From assembly GCF_947495705.1 (NCBI RefSeq), contig NZ_CANLZR010000001.1, positions 558,001 to 622,000 of the forward strand: 64,000 nt of DNA, written 5' to 3'. The notes under the pieces were generated by a model. That model made no database searches. It worked only from the letters and a program-made list of their open reading frames with translations, and was not told the DNA's origin. Source of the DNA: an uncultured Phycicoccus sp. (lineage in GTDB: Bacteria; Actinomycetota; Actinomycetes; Actinomycetales; Dermatophilaceae). Made by a program: the position numbers and the translations under genes. Numbering within the stretch: the stretch's first letter is position 1; each line of letters starts with the position of its first letter. This document shows positions 51,607 to 60,044 of the stretch, piece by piece.

Positions 51607-52899
51607 ATGGCAGGGGGATCCGCACTCGACGAGCACCGCTCGGCGATCGCCGACGCGGTCTCGGCGTTGCGCGCGCTGCCCGCGGACCTGTGGCGGGCCG
51701 GTGGCGCCGCGCTCGGGGAGCTCGCAGGTGAGATCGGTGGCCTCCATCAGGCGTGCGAGGCGGCGACGGTGGCGGTGGTCCGCGAGGCCGTCGAGCGGGG
51801 TGAGCCGCGGCGCGACGAGCGGGCGATGACGCCGGTGCAGTGGCTCCGGGCGCACGCGCCCACGTGGCGTGCCGGGGGCGCGGCGCAGGTGGTCGCGGTC
51901 GCCGAGGCCTTCGCGGTGCCGGGCAACTCGCCGGTCAAGGCGGCTGTGCAGGGAGGCAGCCTGCCGGTGCGCTCGGCGGCGGTCGTCGTGGCCGAGGCCG
52001 ACCGGTTGCGCCCGCTGCTGGCCGAAGGGGTGGAGGAGGCCGTCGTCGCCGGGATGGTCGAGGTCACCGAGCAGCACGGTCCGGGCGCCTGCCGGCAGCT
52101 GCGGTCCGCGATCCTGGCCCGGTACGGCCGCGACGGGGTGCTCCAGCGCGAGCAGGACGCGGCGAGGCGGTTCGTCGCGCTGTCCCGGCCTCGGGTCGAC
52201 CCGCTCGGGCTGGCGGAGTACCGGCTGACGCTCGATCCCGAGGGCCGGGCCGTGCTCGAGGCGGCGCTGGGGCCGTTGTCCGCACCGCGGCCGACCGAGG
52301 GTGAGCGTGACCTGCGCTCCGGCGAGCGCCGCCGCGGCGAGGCCCTGGTCTCGCTCGTGCGCCGGGCCGTGGCTGCCGGCGACCAGGTGGGGCCGCACGC
52401 GAAGACGACGCTCCTGGTCCAGGTTCCTCTCGAGACGCTGCGCACCGGGGTGACCGGGGCGGCCGAGACCGTCGCCGGGCCGGAGGCCGGGGTGCACCTC
52501 GCGCCCGAGACCGCGCGGCGGCTCGCGTGCGATGCGCAGGTCGTCCCGGTCGTCCTCGACGGCGTGGCCGAGGTTGCCGACCTGGGGCGGGCCCGCCGGT
52601 TGTTCACCGGTGGCCAGACCCGGCGGCTGTGGCTGCGCGACCGGCATTGCACCTACCCCGGCTGCGACATGCCCGCGCAGTGGACCGACGCGCATCACCT
52701 CGTCCACTGGGCCGACGGCGGCGCCACCGACCTGTGCAACGCCGCCCTGTTGTGCGAGCGCCACCACACCGTGGTCCATCAGCGACGGCTGACGGGCGAG
52801 GTCGTCTCCGACGGCGAGGGCCAGCGGGTGAAGTGGGACGTCACCGTGGGCTCCTACGACCTGCGGCTGGCGCAGCTCGCCGCCCGAGAACCCGCGTGA
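51607..52899 (+). CDS. DUF222 / HNH endonuclease domain protein (13E12-repeat family), copy 2
   Basis: A 430-residue family member. The helical DUF222 region covers about 1-315 (LAEYRLTLDPEGRAVLEAAL). The HNH domain follows at about 335-400: CTYPGCDMPAQW, AHHLVHWADGG and CERHHTVVHQRRL. It lacks the roughly 100-residue acidic tail of copy 1 and diverges from it over the N-terminal half. All HNH residues are intact, so nuclease activity is possible; the cellular role of the family is unknown. It is probably leaderless and ends at a strong hairpin. Confidence 0.9.
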   Translation: MAGGSALDEHRSAIADAVSALRALPADLWRAGGAALGELAGEIGGLHQACEAATVAVVREAVERGEPRRDERAMTPVQWLRAHAPTWRAGGAAQVVAVAEAFAVPGNSPVKAAVQGGSLPVRSAAVVVAEADRLRPLLAEGVEEAVVAGMVEVTEQHGPGACRQLRSAILARYGRDGVLQREQDAARRFVALSRPRVDPLGLAEYRLTLDPEGRAVLEAALGPLSAPRPTEGERDLRSGERRRGEALVSLVRRAVAAGDQVGPHAKTTLLVQVPLETLRTGVTGAAETVAGPEAGVHLAPETARRLACDAQVVPVVLDGVAEVADLGRARRLFTGGQTRRLWLRDRHCTYPGCDMPAQWTDAHHLVHWADGGATDLCNAALLCERHHTVVHQRRLTGEVVSDGEGQRVKWDVTVGSYDLRLAQLAAREPA

Positions 52900-52911
52900 C
52901 CCTGCCCCACA

Positions 52912-52937
52912 CCCCGGCACCCCTGACGGTGCCGGGG
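52912..52937. terminator. Perfect hairpin terminator between convergent genes
   Basis: Arms CCCCGGCACC (52912-52921) and GGTGCCGGGG (52928-52937) form a perfect 10-bp GC-rich stem with a 6-base loop, 12 bases after the DUF222 stop. The MFS-cNMP gene ends at 53082 from the other direction, so the hairpin could stop both. No U-tract is present. Confidence 0.7.
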
Positions 52938-53081
52938 CACGAGGCGTGGCTGCGGGTCCGCCCGGGCGGCGGAGGTCGGTGCCCCGCACTGGTTGCAGAA
53001 CCGTGAGCCGGGGGCTGCTCGGTGCCGCACGACGGGAAGCTCAAACCCGCCTAGCTGCGCCGCTCGCCGGGCCGCTCGCCC

Positions 53082-54875
53082 TCATGCGCGCCCCAGCCTG
53101 CGGAGGACGACCTCGTTGGCCGCCGCCATCGACTCTTCGGCGCCGCGGACCGCCGCGAGGAAGTCCTCGCGGGTCATGGTGAGCAGGTCGGTGTCCTCGA
53201 CGGCGGTGATCGTCGCGCTGCGGGGCGCGTCGCGGAGCAGGCCGATCTCGCCGAAGAACTCGCCCGGGCCCTCCTCGCGCAGCACCGTGCCGTCCTGGGT
53301 GACCTGGACGCGGCCGCCCTCGATGATGAAGAAGAGGTCCGACTCCTCGCCGGTGCCGATGACCTGGGTGCCACGTGCCACGTGCCGGCGGCCGAGCCCG
53401 CGGGCCAGGCCCTCCAGGGCGCCGGGGGCGAGCGGGGCGAAGATCGGGATGCCCCGCAGCAGGTCGAGGTGCTCGGGCGGCTGGAGGGTCGCGTCGAGGC
53501 GCAGGCAGCGGGGGAGGGAGAGCAGGGCCGGCAGCCCGACGACCAGGGCGAGGACGAGCATCGTCCACCGGATGCCGAAGCCGTCCAGGAGCAGGGGGGT
53601 GACGACGGCGCCGAGGGCCATCGTCGCGATGAGGACGCCCTCGTACGCGCCGAAGACCCGGCCGAGGACGTGGTCGGGGGCGAGGCGCTGGACGATCGTC
53701 ACGAAGTTGACGTCGACGAGTGGGTTGCCGAAGCCGAGGAGGATGACGGCCGCGAACACGGTGACGGGTGAGGGGAATGCGACGACGAGCAGCAGCGGGA
53801 GCGACCACAGCGCGGTGCCGAGGGCGAGGTCGCTGGCGATCCGGTTCTTCGCGGCGCGGGCGATGGCGACGAACCCGCCGACGATGGCACCCACCCCGAA
53901 GGCCGAGTCGATGATGCCGACGCCTTCGGGGCCGGTGCCGAGGATCTCGACCGCGAAGACGACCCCGAACACCACCGAGGCGCCGGCCACGATCGTCTGG
54001 GTGCTGACGAGGAACGCGACCATGGTGAGGTCGCGGTCCTTGGCGATGTGGACGAAGCCCCCGGCCATCTCGCGGAGCATCCCCTCGGGGGGCGGGGCGT
54101 CGCTGTCGGCTCCCTCGGTCCGGGTGGTCTCGTCGGTCTCGTCGGTGGGGCATGCCGAGGCGACCGGATGGATCCCGGTGATGAGGAAGGCCGACCACAG
54201 GAACGTCAGGGCGTTGAGGACGAAGACGACCTCGACGCTGGTCGTCGCGATGAGCAGGGCGCCCAGGGCCGGGCCGAGGAAGAACGCGAGGCTCTCGATC
54301 GTGCTCGACGCCCCGTTGGCGGCCGCCAGCTCCTCCGGCTTGTCGGTGAGCGAGGGCAGCCACGCCATCTGCGCGGGGCGGAACACGCAGCCGACGAGGG
54401 ACACCAGGGTCGCGACGACGAGGATGGCCAGTGTGGGTGCGTCGGCGACGAGCATGGCGGTGGCGACGAGGACGAGGACCGCCCGGGTGACGTCGGAGGC
54501 GATGAGCACGAGCTTGCGGGGGAAGCGGTCTGCGAGGGTCGCGCCCAGAGGTGCCGCGACGGCCATCATGAGGAGCCGGACGGCGCTCCAGATGCCGATC
54601 AGCTTGGCCCCGCCCACGCCGTACGCCCAGACGATGACCGCCGTGGAGTAGGCCCAGTCGCCGACCATCGACCCCGCGAGGGCGAGCTGGATGCGACGCA
54701 GGGCGGGGTTGAGGAAGACCGAGCGCAGGGAGGACCACGCGTCGCGTACCGCGTTGCGCGCGCCGCTCGAGCGTGATGCCGGAGGTTCGGTCTCGACCGC
54801 CAACTGGGCCCCCTCTGCGCCGCACGACTGCGCCGTCGTCAATGGATCATCCGGCGCGGAAATGACCCCGTCCAT
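53082..54875 (-). CDS. MFS transporter fused to a cyclic nucleotide-binding domain
   Basis: A 597-residue fusion. Residues 35-450 form an MFS-type transporter of about twelve helices, similar to the MFS_3/enterobactin-exporter-like group (GDWAYSTAVIVWAYGVGG, LADRFPRKLVLIASDVTRAV). Residues 470-590 form a cNMP/CRP-like domain (ESDLFFIIEGGRVQVTQDG, GEFFGEIGLLRDAPRSATI) containing the phosphate-binding-cassette pattern GE(I/L)...R-S-A-T. The nucleotide could gate transport, which is inference; the substrate is unknown. ATG 54875 is the best start, since the reading frame upstream of it has no family resemblance. The gene ends near the hairpin shared with the DUF222 gene. Confidence 0.87.
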   Translation of the reverse strand: MDGVISAPDDPLTTAQSCGAEGAQLAVETEPPASRSSGARNAVRDAWSSLRSVFLNPALRRIQLALAGSMVGDWAYSTAVIVWAYGVGGAKLIGIWSAVRLLMMAVAAPLGATLADRFPRKLVLIASDVTRAVLVLVATAMLVADAPTLAILVVATLVSLVGCVFRPAQMAWLPSLTDKPEELAAANGASSTIESLAFFLGPALGALLIATTSVEVVFVLNALTFLWSAFLITGIHPVASACPTDETDETTRTEGADSDAPPPEGMLREMAGGFVHIAKDRDLTMVAFLVSTQTIVAGASVVFGVVFAVEILGTGPEGVGIIDSAFGVGAIVGGFVAIARAAKNRIASDLALGTALWSLPLLLVVAFPSPVTVFAAVILLGFGNPLVDVNFVTIVQRLAPDHVLGRVFGAYEGVLIATMALGAVVTPLLLDGFGIRWTMLVLALVVGLPALLSLPRCLRLDATLQPPEHLDLLRGIPIFAPLAPGALEGLARGLGRRHVARGTQVIGTGEESDLFFIIEGGRVQVTQDGTVLREEGPGEFFGEIGLLRDAPRSATITAVEDTDLLTMTREDFLAAVRGAEESMAAANEVVLRRLGRA

Positions 54876-55025
54876 AGCCTGATCGGGCCATGCCGATCCT
54901 GGGCCGTCGGACCGCCGTTGACCTGCGAGATCACCCGCCTGTGGATAACTCGGCTGGCGGTTTCCGCGGCTTTGGCTAGCGTGGTTCCGACGGGGGTCGC
55001 CACGGGGGTGGCCGGGGAGGTTTCG

Positions 55026-55625
55026 ATGGGGCACGGTCACCGGTTCCGGCTGGGCGTCGTGGGGGTGCTCGGGGTTGTCGTGGTCGCGGGCTGCAGCGCG
55101 TCCGGCGGCTCGCCCACCGCCCCGACGCCGAGCCCCGATGCGACGCCCAGCATGTCGGTGAGCGCGTCGCCGTCCGCCTCGCCCTCGCCGAGCCCCAGCC
55201 CGAGCGGCCCCGACATCCCCGCCGCAGCCAGACAGCAGACCGACGCCGGCGCCGAAGCCTTCGTCAAGTACTTCTTCGAGCAGTTCAACGTGGCTTGGAC
55301 CGAGCCGCGCCCCGGCCTGATCGCATCCCTCAGCGACCCTGACTGCCAGTTCTGCGCCAAGTCGGAGACGACGGCGCGCCGATTGGCTGATCAGAGTCAA
55401 AGGTACGAGCGCGCGCCCCTCACCCTCGAGAAGGCGGAACCCTTTGCCGGTGCTCCAGGCAATGAGGCCTACTTGTACGTGGAGTTCACCCAGCACGGGG
55501 CAGACATTGTGGATGCCAATGGGAATCGTGTTGGTGGCGACCAGAGGGGTGATGCGCGGGCAAACGCTGCTCTGAAGTGGTCGGGCGAGGGTTGGAGGGT
55601 CCTTGGGATCGAGGCGTCCGAATGA
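55026..55625 (+). CDS. DUF6318-type lipoprotein
   Basis: A 199-residue exported lipoprotein. The signal peptide ends in the lipobox VVAGC with C23. A Ser/Pro linker of about 50 residues (SASPSASPSPSPSPS) follows. The C-terminal domain has the DUF6318 pattern (AGAEAFVKYFFEQFNVAWTE, DPDCQFCAKSETTARRLADQ) with two close cysteines. Its function is unknown; the fold resembles SnoaL/NTF2-like domains by eye. GGGGAGG lies seven bases before ATG 55026. Its stop overlaps the next start (ATGA), so the two secreted proteins are made together. Confidence 0.82.
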   Translation: MGHGHRFRLGVVGVLGVVVVAGCSASGGSPTAPTPSPDATPSMSVSASPSASPSPSPSPSGPDIPAAARQQTDAGAEAFVKYFFEQFNVAWTEPRPGLIASLSDPDCQFCAKSETTARRLADQSQRYERAPLTLEKAEPFAGAPGNEAYLYVEFTQHGADIVDANGNRVGGDQRGDARANAALKWSGEGWRVLGIEASE

Positions 55626-56524
55626 GAGCCATCTCGCTTATCGCGGCGGTCGTCCTCGGGCTCAGCGCTCCGGCGGTCGGTGCTGATGAGCCTCCGGGGG
55701 GAGGTGCCATGGGGAATCTGTCGGATGCCGGATCTGTGGTGCGGACGGCGACCCGTGAGGACCTGGAAGCACTGGGGCGCAGCTATTTCAGGAATGTCGT
55801 CGCGAAGGGACCGTTCCACGACTACGCCGCGGTGTCCGTGTGCGGGAACCCGAAACCGGGGGACCGGGACGCGGGCAACCTGTGTCCGCAGTCCTGGGGC
55901 CTGTGCCGGATCGCATCCGGCGGCGGGGACGGCCCGGCTGTGGCCGTGTTCCGGCGGCTCGTCGAGGCGGACGGCACCCCGCTCGCGGGTCCACCGGGTC
56001 AGTGGCAGCCCGTGGACCTGACGTGCTGGCCGGACCAGGTGCCCGGCGCGGGCAGGACGCTGACGATGGCCATGATCCGGGAGGCCTTCCACGACACCGA
56101 CTTCACGGTGGCGTCGGTCAACATCCAGCCCGAGGGTGACGTCACGCTCGTCAACCTGCCGACGTACTTCGAGGTGGTCTTCCCCGACGACGGCTTCGGC
56201 CCCGACGAGGTGGATCGACCCGACCCTGCGCGGCTGCTGGGCTACGCGGTCGAAGTGCGGCCCCGGCTGAAGAGCGTCACGTACCACCTCGGGGAGCGGA
56301 CCATCGGCCCGACCACCGACCTGGGCGGTCCGCACCCGGACGGCTCGGTGGTCCACACCTACACCTCGCCGGGGGAGCACGAGGTGCGGGCCGACATCGT
56401 CTACACCGGGCAGTTCCGGGTCGGCGGCAGCGGCTGGATCGACATCCCCGGGCAGGTGGCGTTGCCGGGGGAGCCGGTGACCCTGAGCGTGCGCGAGGCG
56501 CGGTCGAGGCTCTACACCAACTGA
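55622..56524 (+). CDS. Secreted protein coupled to the DUF6318 lipoprotein, unknown function
   Basis: A 300-residue exported protein. A signal peptide (AISLIAAVVLGLSAPAVGA) is followed by a region with several cysteines (VCGNPKPGD, NLCPQSWGLCRI, TCWPDQ) and a C-terminal beta-sandwich (FEVVFPDDGFGPDE, VHTYTSPGEHEVRADIVYTG) that looks PKD-like. I do not recognise the whole protein. The start overlaps the lipoprotein stop by four bases. The pair may form an envelope complex, with the lipoprotein as anchor; this is inference from coupling only. Confidence 0.75.
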   Translation: MRAISLIAAVVLGLSAPAVGADEPPGGGAMGNLSDAGSVVRTATREDLEALGRSYFRNVVAKGPFHDYAAVSVCGNPKPGDRDAGNLCPQSWGLCRIASGGGDGPAVAVFRRLVEADGTPLAGPPGQWQPVDLTCWPDQVPGAGRTLTMAMIREAFHDTDFTVASVNIQPEGDVTLVNLPTYFEVVFPDDGFGPDEVDRPDPARLLGYAVEVRPRLKSVTYHLGERTIGPTTDLGGPHPDGSVVHTYTSPGEHEVRADIVYTGQFRVGGSGWIDIPGQVALPGEPVTLSVREARSRLYTN

Positions 56525-56722
56525 GCGCCCGCACCGGGCGCCACGGCGTCGCCGGGCCGCAGCGCCCGCCTCGTCCACAGGGCGGGGCGCTGCCCTCGGT
56601 TGTCCCCAGGTGGGCCGCGCGGTCGGTGCGTCGCCCCGCCTCTGTCGGTGGCTGCGCCTACGGTTGTCGCAGACGTCGATCGGCGCACGGCCGCGACGCG
56701 GGCAGGGCTCAGGAGGTGCCGG

Positions 56723-57415
56723 ATGGACGTGCAACACGCGCTCGCCATGGGTCGGCGGCTGCTGCACGAGCACAACCTCCACGGGTGGACCGTCGTCGCC
56801 GACCGGGCCAAGACCCGGGCCGGGGTGTGCCGCTTCGGGCCCCGTCAGATCGGGATCAGCGGGCCGCTGACCCGGCTGCACTCCGAGGACGAGGTCCGCG
56901 ACACCCTGCTCCACGAGATCGCCCACGCCCTCGTCGGGCCGGCGCACGGGCACGACGAGGTGTGGCGGGCCACCGCGCGGCGCATCGGGTGCAGCGGTGA
57001 GCGCTGTGTCTCGCCCGACTCACCGCGGGTGCCGGGCGACTGGGTCGGTCGCTGCCGGGCCGGGCACGAGCGCACCCGCCACCGGGCCCCGACCCGCCTC
57101 ATGTCGTGCGGGCGCTGCTCACGACGCTTCGACCCGCAGCACCTCTTCACGTGGAGCTACCGCGGCAGTCCGGCCACGTTGCCCCCGTCGCACGCCGCCG
57201 AGCTCGCCGCGCTCAGGCGCACCGAGGTGTCCGCCCGGGCCGTCGTCCCGCCCCGGCTCGGCGACCACGTCGAGGTGGCGGACGGGCCATGGCAGGGGCG
57301 TGCCGGTGAGGTCGAGCTCGTCGGTGCCACCCGGTGCCAGGTGCGGGTGGGGGACGACCTCGTCAGCGTCCCGCTCGAGCTGGTCCGCGTCCTGACCGGC
57401 GGCGACGCAGCCTGA
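56723..57415 (+). CDS. SprT-like zinc metalloprotease domain protein
   Basis: A 230-residue SprT/Spartan-like protein. The zinc site is HEIAHALVGPAHGH (H64, E65, H68, H75). A zinc-ribbon-like region with four cysteines follows at about 95-145 (CSGERCVSP, CRAGHE, MSCGRCSRRF). Residues 185-225 look like a KOW/SH3-like beta module (LGDHVEVADGPWQGRAGEVE). Spartan-type proteases act on DNA-bound proteins in eukaryotes; bacterial SprT roles are largely unknown. GGAGG stands six bases before ATG 56723, preferred to the longer frame from 56600. Confidence 0.87.
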   Translation: MDVQHALAMGRRLLHEHNLHGWTVVADRAKTRAGVCRFGPRQIGISGPLTRLHSEDEVRDTLLHEIAHALVGPAHGHDEVWRATARRIGCSGERCVSPDSPRVPGDWVGRCRAGHERTRHRAPTRLMSCGRCSRRFDPQHLFTWSYRGSPATLPPSHAAELAALRRTEVSARAVVPPRLGDHVEVADGPWQGRAGEVELVGATRCQVRVGDDLVSVPLELVRVLTGGDAA

Positions 57416-57543
57416 TCGGGGCGACGCGGCCTGAAACGACGCCGTGTCGGCCGGGGGGGGGTCCGGCGTGGGATGCGGCGGGGGTGAGCACACTCACCCC
57501 CGGGACGGTCATGAGCCCCTCCGGCAGGCCGGACAATCGAGGG

Positions 57544-58677
57544 GTGACTGAATCGACCGAGCAGGGCCGGACCTCGACGGATCCAGCGACCCCGGAGCAC
57601 GCGGCGACGTCGTTGACGCGGATCGCAGACGCGGAGTCGGCGGTCGCGAACGCCTACGAGGGGGGCGGGGACGCAGACGAGGCGGTCGCGGACGCCCAGG
57701 AGACCTCGACGGAGCCGGCGACGACCGGCACCGAAGTCCAGCAGGCGGGCCCGGAGGCAGACGGGTTCGGCACCCCCGACGGCGCGCCGACCCGGTACGT
57801 CGACGGCGCCTCCAGCGTCTTCGCCGACTGGCAGCGGCCTGAGGTCACCCTCGACCGCGCCGTCGTCTTCGCCGGCGGTGGGGTCACCGGCATCGCGTGG
57901 GAGGCGGGCATCGTCCTCGGCCTGCGGGACGCCGGCATCGACATCCGCAACGCCGACACCATGATCGGCACGTCGGCCGGCTCGATGGTCGCCGCCCACC
58001 TGCGTCTCGGCACCGACGACGAGGCCTTCGACCTCGTCCGGCAGGGTGCCCCGATGACCGAGGTGGGGCGGCTGCGACCCACCGACGCCGGCCGCTACCT
58101 GCGAGCCCAGCTGAGCCGCGACCCCCGCGACGGTCGGGCCATCGTCAGCCGGGCCGCGCTGTCGGCCACGACGGCGACCGAGGAGGAGTGGCTCGACACC
58201 GTCGGCTTCGGGCTCGTCGGCCGGGAGTGGCCCGAGGGCCGCCTCCTCATCACCGCCGTCGACGCCGAGACCGGCACGTCGGTCGTCTTCGACGGCTCCG
58301 GCGGGGTCCCCCTCGAGCGGGCCGTCGCCGCCAGCTGCGCCGTCCCCGGGGTGTTCCCCGCGGTCGAGATCGCCGGTCGCCACTACGTCGACGGCGGCCT
58401 GCGCTCCATCGCGAACGTCGACCTCGCCGCCGGCCACGCCCGCGTCCTCGTCCTCGCGCCCTACCCCGTCGGCGGTCAGGTCTACGAGCTGCCGCGGGTC
58501 CAGGCGTGGGCGCTGCGCCGCCACAGCAAGTCCCAGGTCGTCGTCCCGGACGCCAAGGACCTGTGGGCGATGGGCGCCAACCCGCTCGACACGACGCGCG
58601 GGTCGACCGTCCTGGACCGGGCCCGCGAGCACGGGCGGCGCATCGCGCCGCGCATCGCCGGCCTGTGGAATGACTGA
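57544..58677 (+). CDS. Patatin-like phospholipase
   Basis: A 377-residue serine hydrolase. An acidic, Thr/Ala/Glu-rich and probably disordered N-terminal segment of about 95 residues precedes the patatin domain. That domain has the oxyanion turn GGGVTGIAWEAG, the nucleophile serine in GTSAGS and the catalytic Asp in DGGLRS. The enzyme would cleave acyl esters of lipids in the cytoplasm or at the membrane; there is no signal peptide. GTG 57544 lies six bases after GACAAT, a possible -10, so it may be leaderless; ATG 57511 would add 11 residues. It precedes rocD on the same strand by 45 bp. Confidence 0.88.
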   Translation: MTESTEQGRTSTDPATPEHAATSLTRIADAESAVANAYEGGGDADEAVADAQETSTEPATTGTEVQQAGPEADGFGTPDGAPTRYVDGASSVFADWQRPEVTLDRAVVFAGGGVTGIAWEAGIVLGLRDAGIDIRNADTMIGTSAGSMVAAHLRLGTDDEAFDLVRQGAPMTEVGRLRPTDAGRYLRAQLSRDPRDGRAIVSRAALSATTATEEEWLDTVGFGLVGREWPEGRLLITAVDAETGTSVVFDGSGGVPLERAVAASCAVPGVFPAVEIAGRHYVDGGLRSIANVDLAAGHARVLVLAPYPVGGQVYELPRVQAWALRRHSKSQVVVPDAKDLWAMGANPLDTTRGSTVLDRAREHGRRIAPRIAGLWND

Positions 58678-58722
58678 CCGCCCGGACTCGTTAGAGTCGC
58701 GGCACCGAGAAGGAGGATGACG

Positions 58723-59958
58723 ATGACCGAGACCCGGCAGGATCAGGACCGAATGAGCACGCTCGACTCCGCCGCCCACATCGAGCTGACGGAGCGGTAC
58801 GCCGCCCACAACTACCACCCGCTGCCCGTCGTCCTCAGCCACGGCGAGGGCGCCTGGGTGACCGACGTCGAGGGCCGCCGCTACCTCGACTGCCTCGCCG
58901 GCTACTCGGCGCTCAACTTCGGGCACGGCCACCCGCGGCTCCTCGCCCGGGCCCACGCGCAGCTCGACCGCCTCACCCTGACGAGCCGGGCGTTCTTCAA
59001 CGACACCCTCGGCCCGTTCGCCGAGAGCCTCGCCCAGCTCACCGGCAAGGAGGTCATCCTCCCGATGAACACCGGTGCCGAGGCCGTCGAGACCGCCCTG
59101 AAGGTCGCCCGCAAGTGGGGGTACCGGGTCAAGGGCGTCCCCGAGGGCGAGGCCGACATCATCGTCATGGAGGGCAACTTCCACGGCCGCACGACGACCA
59201 TCGTCAGCTTCTCCGACGACAAGGTCGCGCGCGACGAGTACGGCCCGTACACCCCCGGCTTCGGTGCCGTGACGTACGGCGACGCCGAGTCGGTCCGCGC
59301 CGCCATCACCGACACGACCGTCGCGGTCCTGCTCGAGCCGATCCAGGGCGAGGGCGGGGTCGTCATCCCGCCCGAGGGCTTCCTGCGCGAGGTCCGCGCC
59401 ATCTGCGACGAGGCCGGGATCCTCATGATCGCGGACGAGATCCAGTCCGGCCTGGCCCGCACCGGGCGCACCTTCGCGTGTGACCACGAGGACGTCGTCC
59501 CCGACATCTACGTCATGGGCAAGGCCCTCGGCGGTGGCCTCTACCCGGTGTCCGCCATCGCCGCGGACCACGCGGTGCTCGACGTCGTGACGCCCGGCTC
59601 GCACGGCTCGACGTTCGGTGGCAACCCGCTCGCGGCGGCCATCGGCCACGAGGTCGTCACGATGCTCGCCGAGGGCGAGTTCCAGCGCCGGGCCGCCGAC
59701 GCCGGGGCGCTGCTCGAGGCCGGGCTGCGCCCGCTCGTCGGGAACGGCCTGGCGGCCATCCGGGTGCGCGGGCTGTGGGCCGGGCTCGACATCGAGCCCG
59801 GTGGGCCGAGCGGGCGGACGATGAGCGAGCGCCTCATGGAGCGGGGCGTCCTCGCCAAGGACACGCACGGGTCGACGATCCGGCTCGCGCCGCCGCTCGT
59901 CATCACCGAGGACGAGATCCGTCTGCTCGTCGACGCCGTCGCCGACTCCCTGCACTGA
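58723..59958 (+). CDS. rocD: Ornithine--oxo-acid transaminase
   Basis: A 411-residue class III PLP aminotransferase that converts ornithine to glutamate semialdehyde in arginine/ornithine breakdown. Motifs are LDCLAGYSALNFGHGHP, MNTGAEAVETALKVARKWGY, FHGRTTTIVSFS, EPIQGEGGV, IADEIQSGLARTG (PLP Asp), the PLP lysine in VMGKALGGG, and HGSTFGGNP. AAGGAGG lies six bases before ATG 58723, so this start is better than ATG 58717, which touches the Shine-Dalgarno. TAGAGT near 58692 may be the -10. Arginase and other rocF-type genes are not adjacent. Confidence 0.95.
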   Translation: MTETRQDQDRMSTLDSAAHIELTERYAAHNYHPLPVVLSHGEGAWVTDVEGRRYLDCLAGYSALNFGHGHPRLLARAHAQLDRLTLTSRAFFNDTLGPFAESLAQLTGKEVILPMNTGAEAVETALKVARKWGYRVKGVPEGEADIIVMEGNFHGRTTTIVSFSDDKVARDEYGPYTPGFGAVTYGDAESVRAAITDTTVAVLLEPIQGEGGVVIPPEGFLREVRAICDEAGILMIADEIQSGLARTGRTFACDHEDVVPDIYVMGKALGGGLYPVSAIAADHAVLDVVTPGSHGSTFGGNPLAAAIGHEVVTMLAEGEFQRRAADAGALLEAGLRPLVGNGLAAIRVRGLWAGLDIEPGGPSGRTMSERLMERGVLAKDTHGSTIRLAPPLVITEDEIRLLVDAVADSLH

Positions 59959-59999
59959 CCGACTCCTGCACTGACCGACTCCCTGCACTGACCGACGCC
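59951..59999 (+). repeat. Triplicated 16-17 bp unit over the rocD stop codon
   Basis: TGCACTGACCGACTCC-type units start at 59951, 59967 and 59984. The first contains the last rocD codon and the TGA stop, so the end of the gene has been copied twice downstream. It looks like replication slippage. Confidence 0.75.
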
Positions 60000-60044
60000 C
60001 CGCCGAGCCCCAGCCGGGCCCGGCGGCCGTCGTGCGCCCGAGCG

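Noticed and set aside
57157-59988. Long minus-strand frame opposite patatin and rocD
   Set aside because: It is an antisense shadow; both plus-strand genes have complete catalytic motifs.
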